A stretch of DNA of 8,070 bases from Burkholderiales bacterium (GCA_005786815.1 SYDB01000136.1:1-8070); one strand, 5' to 3'. Shown: positions 1-6,088, counted from the stretch's first letter. The notes: generated from the letters alone by a model not told the origin. A program made the numbers and translations.

Positions 1-128
1 TAGAAGAGGTTGGCAAACAGTTCGATGTCACGCGCGAGCGCATCCGTCAAATTGAAGCGAAGGCATTGCGTAAATTGAAGCACCCAAGCCGTAGCGACAA
101 GTTGCGCAGCTTTATTGACACGATCTAA
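1..128 (+). CDS. rpoD: RNA polymerase primary sigma factor RpoD (sigma-70), C-terminal end only
   Basis: This is the last 41 codons of the housekeeping sigma factor, read in the frame whose first full codon is at 3 and ending at TAA 126-128; the rest lies off the left edge. The translation holds sigma region 4.2: the helix-turn-helix with [16 protein letters not shown], then A-L-R-K-L-K-H-P and a short tail ending S-F-I-D-T-I. In this family the helix recognises the -35 promoter element. The [12 protein letters not shown] ending is typical of beta/gammaproteobacterial RpoD rather than of an alternative sigma factor. It is the only plus-strand gene seen and converges with the minus-strand cluster. 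Nothing looks broken in the visible part. Confidence 0.94.
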   Translation, partial: EEVGKQFDVTRERIRQIEAKALRKLKHPSRSDKLRSFIDTI

Positions 129-150
129 CAAGATCTAACCAGCAACAAAT

Positions 151-185
151 AACCCCGCAGGTGTAAAGCTTGCGGGGTTTTTCTT
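151..185 (+). terminator. Rho-independent terminator of rpoD, possibly bidirectional
   Basis: AACCCCGCA (151-159) pairs perfectly with TGCGGGGTT (171-179). A G-T wobble and a G-C pair can extend the stem inward, leaving a loop of about 7 nt. A T-rich run (178-187, broken by one C) follows at once. It begins 22 nt after the rpoD stop. Read on the minus strand, the same stem is followed by a weaker T-rich stretch (TTATTTGTT), so it may also stop transcripts of the converging aldo/keto reductase, which has no better terminator of its own. Confidence 0.9.
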
Positions 186-197
186 TTGAGCGGCGCG

Positions 198-255
198 GAA
201 AAGTAAAAACTATTTAACTGCTTATTTATCTTTTGCTGTTCACGAAAAGTAAAAA
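198..255. repeat. 12-bp direct repeat in the convergent intergenic region
   Basis: GAAAAGTAAAAA occurs exactly at 198-209 and again at 244-255, in the A/T-rich stretch between the rpoD terminator and the end of the aldo/keto reductase gene. On the minus strand each copy reads as a T-rich tract, but neither follows a clear hairpin. The repeat may be chance in A-rich DNA. The rest of 129-258 shows no gene or tRNA. Confidence 0.4.
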
Positions 256-258
256 GGT

Positions 259-1257
259 TTAGAACTCCTCAGTATCGACCTCAATCGTGCTCTGCGCGTT
301 ATAGCGAGGGCCTTTAACCGTCTGCTGATTTACTAGAGCATCTACCTCTTGCATCTGCTGGGCAGATAAGTGCACATCCAAGGATTGCATGTTTTCTTGC
401 AAATGCGCGATGTTCTGCGTACCAGGAATTGGAATCAGCGTGCTGTCTTTCTGAAGCAACCAAGCAAGCGCCAATTGCGCGGGTGTGCAACCCACTTTGG
501 CCGCATAGGCTTGGTAGGCTTTACGCAAAGGCAAGTTCGCAGCAAAGGTGTCTAGCGCAAAACGCGGCATGGTGCGGCGAATGTCTTTTTCGGCAAATTG
601 GTCAATCGCCAAATCACCAGCACATAAAAAACCTCTTGCAACGGGGCTAAATGCCACAAATGTCACGCCCAATTCTTTGCAGGCTTGCAGCACTGCAATC
701 TCAGGATTACGCGTCCACAAAGAATATTCGGTTTGCAAGGCCGTGATGGGATGCACTGCATGTGCTTTGCGCAAAGTGCTTGCAGAGACTTCGCTCAAAC
801 CCAAAGTTCTGACTTTGCCCGCACGCACTAAATCGCTCATGGCACCCACACTCTCTTCAATCGGGACTTTCTTGTCCCAACGGTGTAGGTAATACAAGTC
901 AATCACATCGGTGCCTAATCGGCTCAAACTATCTTCACAATTTTTGCGAATGGTCTCGGGTCTACCGTCGATCACGCGTTTTACGCCGTCTGGAAATTCG
1001 ACACCCGCCATTCCGCCTTTGCTGCACAGCGCAATTTTTTGGCGATGCGCTTTTAAAGCTTTGCCCACTAATTTTTCGTTGGCCCCAAAACCATAAATAG
1101 CCGCTGTATCAAAAAGCGTGACACCAATATCCAAAGCTTTGTGAATCAATGCCTCACCCACTTCAGCAGTTGGGGGCGTGCCATAGGCATGGCTCAAGTT
1201 CATACATCCCAAACCAATGGCAGAAACAGCGAAAGGGCCAAGTTGACGTTGTTGCAT
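259..1257 (-). CDS. Aldo/keto reductase (NADPH-dependent oxidoreductase)
   Basis: A complete 332-residue cytosolic protein of the aldo/keto reductase superfamily, a (beta/alpha)8 barrel that reduces aldehydes or ketones with NADPH. The classical tetrad is present: Asp50, Tyr55, Lys80 and His125. The opening L-G-x-x-x-V-S-A-I-G-L-G-C-M, the segment Y-Y-L-H-R-W and the C-terminal I-P-I-P-G-T cofactor motif (276-281) followed by H-L-Q-E-N fit the bacterial AKR13-like group. The length is normal. The ATG at 1257-1255 has a plausible ribosome site, AAGG about 10 nt upstream. The gene is last in the minus-strand series, 94 nt downstream of the AroE-like gene, so it may be a terminal operon member or a separate unit. 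The substrate cannot be read from sequence; a role on a ring ketone or aldehyde from the neighbouring pathway is inference only. Confidence 0.92.
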   Translation of the reverse strand: MQQRQLGPFAVSAIGLGCMNLSHAYGTPPTAEVGEALIHKALDIGVTLFDTAAIYGFGANEKLVGKALKAHRQKIALCSKGGMAGVEFPDGVKRVIDGRPETIRKNCEDSLSRLGTDVIDLYYLHRWDKKVPIEESVGAMSDLVRAGKVRTLGLSEVSASTLRKAHAVHPITALQTEYSLWTRNPEIAVLQACKELGVTFVAFSPVARGFLCAGDLAIDQFAEKDIRRTMPRFALDTFAANLPLRKAYQAYAAKVGCTPAQLALAWLLQKDSTLIPIPGTQNIAHLQENMQSLDVHLSAQQMQEVDALVNQQTVKGPRYNAQSTIEVDTEEF

Positions 1258-1281
1258 AAAAATTAAGCCTTGTGTTGACGT

Positions 1282-1309
1282 ATTCGATTTGGAAGTTTTT
1301 TGAGATCAA
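1282..1309 (-). promoter_or_regulatory. Weak candidate promoter for the aldo/keto reductase
   Basis: On the minus strand TTGATC (1309-1304) and TCGAAT (1287-1282) are separated by 16 nt, each matching four of six bases of the sigma-70 consensus. The -10-like box ends 24 nt upstream of the reductase ATG. This is a marginal match and could be chance; it is listed because the 94-nt gap and a hairpin upstream leave room for a separate promoter. Confidence 0.2.
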
Positions 1310-1323
1310 TGCAGCACGTTATT

Positions 1324-1345
1324 GTGCAACCACTTGCACTTTTTT
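1324..1345 (+). terminator. Terminator-like hairpin facing the plus strand, antisense to both neighbours
   Basis: GTGCAA (1324-1329) and TTGCAC (1334-1339) form a perfect 6-bp stem with a 4-nt loop CCAC, followed by six T (1340-1345). This is intrinsic-terminator architecture for plus-strand transcription, although both flanking genes are on the minus strand. Read on the minus strand, the stem follows an A-run and has no U-tract after it. It starts just past the stop codon of the AroE-like gene. Alternatives are a 3'-end stabilising hairpin or a dyad operator; the stem is short. Confidence 0.45.
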
Positions 1346-1351
1346 AGGGTG

Positions 1352-2185
1352 CTAGACGAATTGCACCACTTCGCGTAAGTTCTCTGCAGTCGTAGTGGCA
1401 AAACCGAAATATTCCAAATAAGCAGGGATTTGCTCAAACAACATATCTGAGCCTACTTGCACGCGACAACCGCGATCTTGTGCCGCTTTCAGAAATGCTG
1501 TGATTTCTGTGCGCATTACCACTTCACCCACAAAAGTATCAGTCGAAATACGCGAAACGTCCATAGGTAGTGGGTCGCCTTCGTTCATCCCCATGGGCGT
1601 AGCGTTGACAACCAAGTCGTGACCAGCAGGGTCATTCGATCCGCAACGCACCTCAATCGCGGGGTAGTGCTGCTGCAAGCGATCTCCCAAAGCTTGGGCG
1701 GATGCAGCATTGACATCAAACAAAGAAATTGCAGCGATGCCAGTGGCTGCAAGCGAAGCGGCAATCGCACTGCCTACACCACCACTGCCCACCACCAAAA
1801 CACGTTTACCTTTAAGATCAAAACCTTTGCGTTGCACACCGCGCACAAAACCTGCGCCGTCAAACATATCTCCTACCAAGCGACCATCGCTGGTGCGCTT
1901 CACGGCATTACATGCACCTGCTACTTTCACAGTCGCTGTCACTTCGTCTAGCAACGACACTGTCGTGACCTTGTGCGGCATGGTGATCAATGCACCACGG
2001 ATATTGGTCAGGTCAAACACTGACTTTAAGAATGCAGGGTAATGCTCCGCCTGACACCCCATAGGCACAACCATGGCATTTATACCTGCCTGTTCAAAAT
2101 ACGGGTTATAAATTGACGGAGACTTGAATGCGTGTGTGGGATACCCAATGTGTGCGATTAGTTCAGTATTGCCGTTGATCGTCAT
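1352..2185 (-). CDS. aroE: Shikimate dehydrogenase family protein (AroE-like), atypical substrate pocket, probably NAD-dependent
   Basis: A 277-residue two-domain dehydrogenase of the AroE/YdiB/QSDH family; the symbol is family-level only. The N-terminal substrate domain has K-S-P (21-23), I-T-M-P-H-K (67-72, catalytic Lys72), G-A-C-N (90-93) and G-D-M-F-D-G (105-110, catalytic Asp109). The Rossmann domain carries G-S-G-G-V-G (133-138). V-N-A-T-P-M-G-M (193-200) and M-L-F-E-Q (248-252) match family motifs. Compared with E. coli AroE from memory, Thr61, Lys65, Asn86, Asp102 and Gln244 are kept. Carboxylate-binding Ser14 becomes Phe20, the Y-D-M-F-Y block holding Tyr215 has no Tyr, and N-T-D is M-F-D. 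Asp157, in place of the NADP-binding Asn149, points to NAD and so to oxidation. The start lies 3 nt after the aroQ stop, so translation is probably coupled. A housekeeping AroE role is unlikely; a quinate/shikimate-type or related dehydrogenase is more probable. Confidence 0.85.
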   Translation of the reverse strand: MTINGNTELIAHIGYPTHAFKSPSIYNPYFEQAGINAMVVPMGCQAEHYPAFLKSVFDLTNIRGALITMPHKVTTVSLLDEVTATVKVAGACNAVKRTSDGRLVGDMFDGAGFVRGVQRKGFDLKGKRVLVVGSGGVGSAIAASLAATGIAAISLFDVNAASAQALGDRLQQHYPAIEVRCGSNDPAGHDLVVNATPMGMNEGDPLPMDVSRISTDTFVGEVVMRTEITAFLKAAQDRGCRVQVGSDMLFEQIPAYLEYFGFATTTAENLREVVQFV

Positions 2186-2188
2186 GTT

Positions 2189-2632
2189 TTACTTGGCACC
2201 CTTTACAGCCGATACAGCGGCACGCAAAGCTAATAAATAACTGTCTGCACCAAACCCACAGATTTGGCCTTTGACAATTTCAGCAAAAACAGACTTGTGG
2301 CGGAATTCTTCACGCGCATGGATATTGGACATGTGCAACTCAACAATCGGGCACGTCAATATCGCCAAAGCATCACGAATGCCGAAGCTGTAATGCGTCC
2401 ATGCACCTGCGTTGATTAAGACGGCATCCACACCATCCAAGAAACCTTTGTGGATACGCTCGCACATCGCACCTTCATGGTTGGTTTGGAAGCATTCCAC
2501 TTCGGCGCCCAATTCTTTGCCCAATTTTTGTAAACCGGCATTGATCTCCTCTAAGGTGATCGTGCCGTATTGCGCAGGGTCACGCCTACCAAACATGTCG
2601 TGGTTAATTCCATGGAGCATCAGAATTTTCAT
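2189..2632 (-). CDS. aroQ: Type II 3-dehydroquinate dehydratase family protein (AroQ-like), divergent N-terminal loop
   Basis: A complete 147-residue protein of normal length for type II dehydroquinases, dodecameric cytosolic enzymes that convert 3-dehydroquinate to 3-dehydroshikimate. Active-site positions aligned by eye to the M. tuberculosis enzyme are all present: Asn10, Arg17, Tyr22 (catalytic), Asn74, His80, Asp87, His100, Ser102 and Arg111. Family blocks visible are N-H-E-G (51-54), H-M-S-N (100-103) and R-E-E-F-R-H (107-112). The usual N-G-P-N-L-N-L-L-G opening is instead H-G-I-N-H-D-M-F-G (7-15), and I-N-P-G-A-Y-T-H is I-N-A-G-A-W-T-H (73-80), so this is a divergent paralogue rather than an ordinary biosynthetic copy. 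The ATG at 2632-2630 has AAAGG (2646-2642) 9 nt upstream. A terminator-like hairpin lies just before that site. Paired with the AroE-like gene, it suggests a hydroaromatic-acid pathway; the exact substrate is unproven. Confidence 0.88.
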   Translation of the reverse strand: MKILMLHGINHDMFGRRDPAQYGTITLEEINAGLQKLGKELGAEVECFQTNHEGAMCERIHKGFLDGVDAVLINAGAWTHYSFGIRDALAILTCPIVELHMSNIHAREEFRHKSVFAEIVKGQICGFGADSYLLALRAAVSAVKGAK

Positions 2633-2646
2633 AAATACAAGCCTTT

Positions 2647-2683
2647 AAAAATCAGAAAAGGGGTAGAACGCGTTCAAACCCCC
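2647..2683 (-). terminator. Intrinsic terminator or attenuator between livF and aroQ
   Basis: On the minus strand GGGGT (2682-2678) pairs with ACCCC (2664-2660). Inside it lies a perfect 10-bp palindrome, GAACGCGTTC (2666-2675), separated by a small 1x2 internal loop. The stem is followed by the T-rich run TTTTCTGATTTTT (2659-2647). This is intrinsic-terminator architecture in the sense direction of the operon. It sits 47 nt downstream of the livF stop and only 14 nt before the aroQ start codon, with the ribosome site immediately after the T-tract. There is no room for a promoter between it and aroQ, so partial read-through or regulated attenuation is more likely than a true operon end. The palindrome could alternatively be an operator. 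Confidence 0.6.
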
Positions 2684-2729
2684 GACATTTGCCATTTTGG
2701 CGCATGATCAGCCTTTGCTAAGCGCACTT

Positions 2730-3455
2730 CTACACCTTAACGCTAGCACCCAAAAACAAACGGTCCATTTCGGGGTCGGCCAAGATCTCGGCTGCAGACT
2801 GGTGTAAGACCAAGCGGCCAGACTCCAAAGCAATTGCTTCATCGGAATACTTCAAAGCGCTCTTGACGTTTTGTTCCACCATTAATATGGTCGTACCTTG
2901 ATCTACCAATTTTCTCAACAGCTTAAAAACGTCTTGTACGACTATCGGTGACAAACCAATAGAAGGCTCGTCGATCAGCAAAACCTTGGGACGCAATAAC
3001 AGGGCACGCCCGATTTCCAGCTGCTTTTGTTCCCCGCCAGACAAAGAAGACGCCGCGGAGTTCATACGTTCTTTCACACGCGGAAAAAACTCCAATACTT
3101 CAGGAATACGCTCGTGCGTTGTCTTCATGCCAATGGTGATACCACCGAGCTCGAGGTTTTCATAGACAGAAAGTTGACCAAACAAATTACGCCCTTGCGG
3201 CACAAAGGCAATGCCTTTTGCTAGCAAATCTTTTTGGCTAGCTCCTGTAATCTCTTCGCCGTTCAAGTAAACGTGGCCTTGCTTGGGCGTGAGTAAACCA
3301 AACAAAGTTTTGAGAACAGTCGACTTACCAGCCCCGTTTGGTCCTATCAACAAGGTGATAGAGCCAGTAGGCACGCTGAACGACAAGTCGTTGAGAATCA
3401 TGAAGTCTTTGTAACCCGCGACTACATCTTTGAATTCAATGCATGGAGTGGTCAT
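2730..3455 (-). CDS. livF: Branched-chain amino acid-type ABC transporter, ATP-binding protein LivF
   Basis: A 241-residue ABC ATPase, one of two that power the HAAT-family importer encoded here. Seen in order: Walker A G-P-N-G-A-G-K-S-T (38-46), Q-loop Gln87 in F-V-P-Q-G-R-N, signature L-S-G-G-E (138-142), and Walker B V-L-L-I-D-E-P (158-164). The position usually held by the H-loop His is Gln195 in V-E-Q-N, which is characteristic of LivF proteins and separates it from LivG. V-P-Q-G-R-N-L-F is likewise LivF-specific. Length is normal. It starts 1 nt after the livG stop, with TAGGA as a probable ribosome site inside the end of livG, so it should be translated with livG. It is the last gene of the transporter block, followed by an attenuator-like hairpin. 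The transported substrate cannot be inferred from the ATPase. Confidence 0.95.
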   Translation of the reverse strand: MTTPCIEFKDVVAGYKDFMILNDLSFSVPTGSITLLIGPNGAGKSTVLKTLFGLLTPKQGHVYLNGEEITGASQKDLLAKGIAFVPQGRNLFGQLSVYENLELGGITIGMKTTHERIPEVLEFFPRVKERMNSAASSLSGGEQKQLEIGRALLLRPKVLLIDEPSIGLSPIVVQDVFKLLRKLVDQGTTILMVEQNVKSALKYSDEAIALESGRLVLHQSAAEILADPEMDRLFLGASVKV

Positions 3456-3456
3456 G

Positions 3457-4215
3457 TCAATTTCCTAAATAGGCGTCGAGCACTTGTTTGTTCGCACGAA
3501 TTTCCGCGGGTGTGCCAATGGCAAGTACTTCACCCTCCACCATCACCATGATGCGATGGCATAGCGCCATCACAAAGTCCATGTTGTGTTCGATCACTAC
3601 AAAGCTGCCTTTGCGAGTTTGGTTGAGTTCTTTCAACAACTTAGAAATTCCGCCGACCAATGCAGGGTTCACACCCGCGCAGGGCTCATCTAGTAATACT
3701 AAATCAGGCTCGCTCATAAAGGCCATGGCGATATCGACCAACTTTTGTTGTCCGTAACTCAGTTCACCGGCTTTTTTATCTGCTACGTGGCTGATATGGA
3801 ATTGCTCGATCAATGCGTCCGCCTTACCACCCAAACCTGAATCACCGGGCGCAAACATACGACTGAACAAACTGCCTTGGTGCTCTTGCGCAGCAACAAT
3901 CAAGTTGTCGCGCACCGTCATCTTGCCAAACACTTGTAGTGACTGAAAGGTGCGGCCCACACCCAAGCGATTGAGTTCTAGCGGCCCTAAGGTCGTGACG
4001 TCTTGCCCATTGAGTTCGATCTTACCTTCGTCTGGCGTGATCTGTCCTAACATGCTGTTGAACAAAGTCGTTTTGCCAGAACCATTGGGGCCGATGACTC
4101 CAAAGATTTCGCCAGGACGCACTTCAAACGATACGCCACCAACGGCTTGAATTGCGCCATAGGCCTTCTTCAAACCGGTTACCTTCAACACAGGCTGGTT
4201 GTGGGGCAAGGTCAT
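3457..4215 (-). CDS. livG: Branched-chain amino acid-type ABC transporter, ATP-binding protein LivG
   Basis: A 252-residue ABC ATPase that would pair with LivF on the cytoplasmic face of the LivH-LivM permease. Seen in order: Walker A G-P-N-G-S-G-K-T-T (42-50), Q-loop Gln91 in R-T-F-Q, signature L-S-Y-G-Q (152-156), Walker B L-V-L-L-D-E-P (172-178), and H-loop His210 in I-E-H-N-M-D. L-S-Y-G-Q, D-E-P-C-A-G-V-N-P and V-I-E-H-N-M-D-F-V-M are hallmarks of LivG. All catalytic motifs are intact. The segment around 113-130 is slightly shorter and more variable than in E. coli LivG, which is normal for homologues in this family. Its ATG overlaps the livM TGA as ATGA (4215-4212), the usual sign of translational coupling. 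Confidence 0.95.
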   Translation of the reverse strand: MTLPHNQPVLKVTGLKKAYGAIQAVGGVSFEVRPGEIFGVIGPNGSGKTTLFNSMLGQITPDEGKIELNGQDVTTLGPLELNRLGVGRTFQSLQVFGKMTVRDNLIVAAQEHQGSLFSRMFAPGDSGLGGKADALIEQFHISHVADKKAGELSYGQQKLVDIAMAFMSEPDLVLLDEPCAGVNPALVGGISKLLKELNQTRKGSFVVIEHNMDFVMALCHRIMVMVEGEVLAIGTPAEIRANKQVLDAYLGN

Positions 4216-5207
4216 GCTTTCGCCCCTTGTGTTGCTTGCTGCTTGCCAGATGATGCACGTAGGGCAGATGCTTCATGCGATTGGCGTTTGGCGCGTAAAC
4301 GGTCTGGAATACTCAACAGGCCGTCTGGTAACCAAATCATCAAAACAACTACGGCACTTCCAAATACAAACAAATACCAAGCTTGAGCAAAACGCAGCCA
4401 CTCAGGCAAGATCACACCCACCGCTGCACCAATCATGGGGCCAAAGAAGTAACCGGGGCCTCCGACTACCACCATCAGATACATCATGATGGAGGCTTCC
4501 ACATTAAATGGAGAGGGGTCAATAAATTGCACCAACGAAGCAAACAACGCCCCAGCGATACCCGCATAAGCCGCACCAATGGCAAAGCTCAACAAGGTGT
4601 AGTTACGAATATCAACGCCCAAACTTTCGGCGCGTATTGGGTTATCGCGCAAAGCAGTGAACGCCTTACCCCAAGGTGAACGCAATAGACCTAATAACAA
4701 GACCGCCAATAAAAGCGCAATACCCAACACCAAATAGTAATAAGCCAAATTGCCATCAAAGCTGACACCAAAGGCTTCAGGACGTGCGATGTTGTTGATA
4801 CCGAACGTGCCGCCCGTTAACCACTCTTCATTGCGCATCACCAACCAGATGGCTGTGTTAAAGCCCAAGGTGGCAAACGCCAAATAAATAGTTTGTACGC
4901 GCAAGGCTGGAAAACCCAAAGCCAATCCCACGACAAAACAACCTAAGGCTGCCATGGGTAGCCCTAACCAAAAACTCAAACCTGCCTTGAGCATGATGGC
5001 GAGGGTGTAAGCACCAATTCCAAAAAAGGCAGCATGCCCGAGCGATTTTTGCCCTGCATAGCCCACCGTCAAGTTAAGGCCCATAGCGGCGATGACATAA
5101 ATCAGCCAATAGGTGAATAAATAGATCCCGTGGTTTTTCAATAACGTGGGTACAAAAACCAAGGCAATCAAACCCATCAAGATGGAGAAAAGTGCAAGTT
5201 TTCTCAT
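4212..5207 (-). CDS. livM: Branched-chain amino acid-type ABC transporter, permease LivM
   Basis: A 331-residue inner-membrane permease of the LivM branch of the HAAT family. Hydrophobic segments run from about residues 5-20 to about 278-296, roughly eight to ten spans. Recognisable blocks are N-L-T-V-G-Y-A-G-Q-K-S-L-G-H-A-A-F (45-61), T-G-G-T-F-G-I (131-137), the ATPase-coupling loop W-G-K-A-F-T-A-L-R-D-N-P (179-190) with R-A-E-S-L-G-V (192-198), and V-V-V-G-G-P-G-Y-F-F-G-P (247-258). The C-terminal 28 residues are polar and rich in Ala, Ser and Gln and look like a cytoplasmic tail. LivM sequences often have Gly-Q-v/i-S-L-G at the first block; here it is Q-K-S-L-G. The start overlaps the livH stop as ATGA, and the stop overlaps the livG start in the same way. 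Confidence 0.94.
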   Translation of the reverse strand: MRKLALFSILMGLIALVFVPTLLKNHGIYLFTYWLIYVIAAMGLNLTVGYAGQKSLGHAAFFGIGAYTLAIMLKAGLSFWLGLPMAALGCFVVGLALGFPALRVQTIYLAFATLGFNTAIWLVMRNEEWLTGGTFGINNIARPEAFGVSFDGNLAYYYLVLGIALLLAVLLLGLLRSPWGKAFTALRDNPIRAESLGVDIRNYTLLSFAIGAAYAGIAGALFASLVQFIDPSPFNVEASIMMYLMVVVGGPGYFFGPMIGAAVGVILPEWLRFAQAWYLFVFGSAVVVLMIWLPDGLLSIPDRLRAKRQSHEASALRASSGKQQATQGAKA

Positions 5208-6079
5208 ACCTTGCGCTCTACTTTTTTGCCCAGTAAGCCTTGTGGCTTAAACAAAATCACCACCATAAAAATAATCAGGGCCACAGCGTCTTTGTAGGCG
5301 GATGAAATATAGGCAGCCGCCAAGTTTTCACACACACCCACGATCAATCCGCCCAACAAAGCACCACGTGAATTGTTGAACCCACCGATGATGGCCGCAA
5401 AAAAAGCTTTGGTTCCGAGCGATGCGCCCATATCGAATTTCGCAAGATAAGTGGGCGTCACCAAAATAGCGGCCGCAGCGGCCAACAGTGCGTTGATCGC
5501 AAAGGTATAAAAAATCATGCGTGGCACATTGATGCCCAGCACCGAGGCGCTCTCTGTGTTTTGCGCGACTGCTTGCATGGCACGGCCAGTCACAGTCTTC
5601 GCCAAAAATGCTTGCGTCACAAGCACCAGTGCCATGGCAAACAGAAAAGTGCCTACATCGCTTCCAGACACCACTACCCCAGCAACGTTGTAAATTTCGT
5701 CAGGAAACAAATTGGGAAACGGTTGAGGCTCCGCGCTAAAACCAGCGCGAACCCCATTGCGCATGGCAATCGACAACCCGATAGTCGCTACGACGATCGG
5801 CATCATCCCGTACTTAAACAAAGGATCGACCAATCCACGCTTGAACAACCAACCCAAAACCAAGACCGACAAAACACAACTCACGCAAAAGCTCACCAAC
5901 AAAGGCATGCCAGCCAGCAAACATCCAATCATCATGAATGCAGGCAACATGACAAATTCACCTTGGGCGAAGTTAATCGTCCCCGAGGCTTGCCAGAGCA
6001 ATGTAAAACCTAAGGCAGCTAATGCATAAATACTTCCAGTGGCTAGGCCACTGAAAAAGAGTTGCAGAAAGTCGGTCAT
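5204..6079 (-). CDS. livH: Branched-chain amino acid-type ABC transporter, permease LivH
   Basis: A 291-residue inner-membrane permease of the LivH branch, partner of LivM. It is almost wholly hydrophobic, with about eight predicted spans. Family blocks are I-N-F-A-Q-G-E-F (35-42), the coupling loop T-G-R-A-M-Q-A-V-A-Q-N (164-174) followed by S-V-L-G-I-N (179-184), and A-I-I-G-G-F-N-N-S-R-G-A (229-240). The soluble stretch at about 111-135 is a probable periplasmic loop and could contact the binding protein. The ATG at 6079-6077 lies 9 nt after the binding-protein stop. No good Shine-Dalgarno is visible and the start sits in a small hairpin (6073-6086), so initiation may be weaker than for the binding protein, which would suit the usual excess of binding protein over permease. 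The stop overlaps livM. Confidence 0.94.
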   Translation of the reverse strand: MTDFLQLFFSGLATGSIYALAALGFTLLWQASGTINFAQGEFVMLPAFMMIGCLLAGMPLLVSFCVSCVLSVLVLGWLFKRGLVDPLFKYGMMPIVVATIGLSIAMRNGVRAGFSAEPQPFPNLFPDEIYNVAGVVVSGSDVGTFLFAMALVLVTQAFLAKTVTGRAMQAVAQNTESASVLGINVPRMIFYTFAINALLAAAAAILVTPTYLAKFDMGASLGTKAFFAAIIGGFNNSRGALLGGLIVGVCENLAAAYISSAYKDAVALIIFMVVILFKPQGLLGKKVERKV

Positions 6080-6086
6080 CAGACCG
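6073..6086 (-). promoter_or_regulatory. Small hairpin over the livH start codon
   Basis: On the minus strand CGGTC (6086-6082) and GACCG (6077-6073) form a perfect 5-bp stem around TGAT (6081-6078). The livH ATG (6079-6077) straddles loop and stem, and no clear Shine-Dalgarno precedes it. It could dampen livH initiation relative to the upstream binding protein. The stem is short and may be chance. Confidence 0.3.
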
Positions 6087-6088
6087 GT

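Noticed and set aside
129..258. tRNA or small RNA downstream of rpoD
   Set aside because: No cloverleaf, anticodon arm or T-loop sequence is visible, and only the rpoD terminator is structured.
370..1096. Several open frames of 60-114 codons on the plus strand opposite the aldo/keto reductase
   Set aside because: They are antisense shadows of a gene with a full catalytic tetrad, show no recognisable domain, and overlap one another.
2700..2725. Second imperfect hairpin (GCGC ends, inner AGC/GCT) just after livF
   Set aside because: It is bulged and has no T-tract; GCGC is self-complementary, so the match is weak evidence.
2868..2874. Gln instead of His at the LivF H-loop (residue 195) as a catalytic defect
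   Set aside because: V-E-Q-N is normal in LivF-type ATPases; the partner LivG keeps its His.
5561..6029. Plus-strand open frames of 150 and 90 codons opposite livH
   Set aside because: Their composition (His-, Gln-, Lys-rich) is what the reverse of a hydrophobic permease gives; no family signature is visible.
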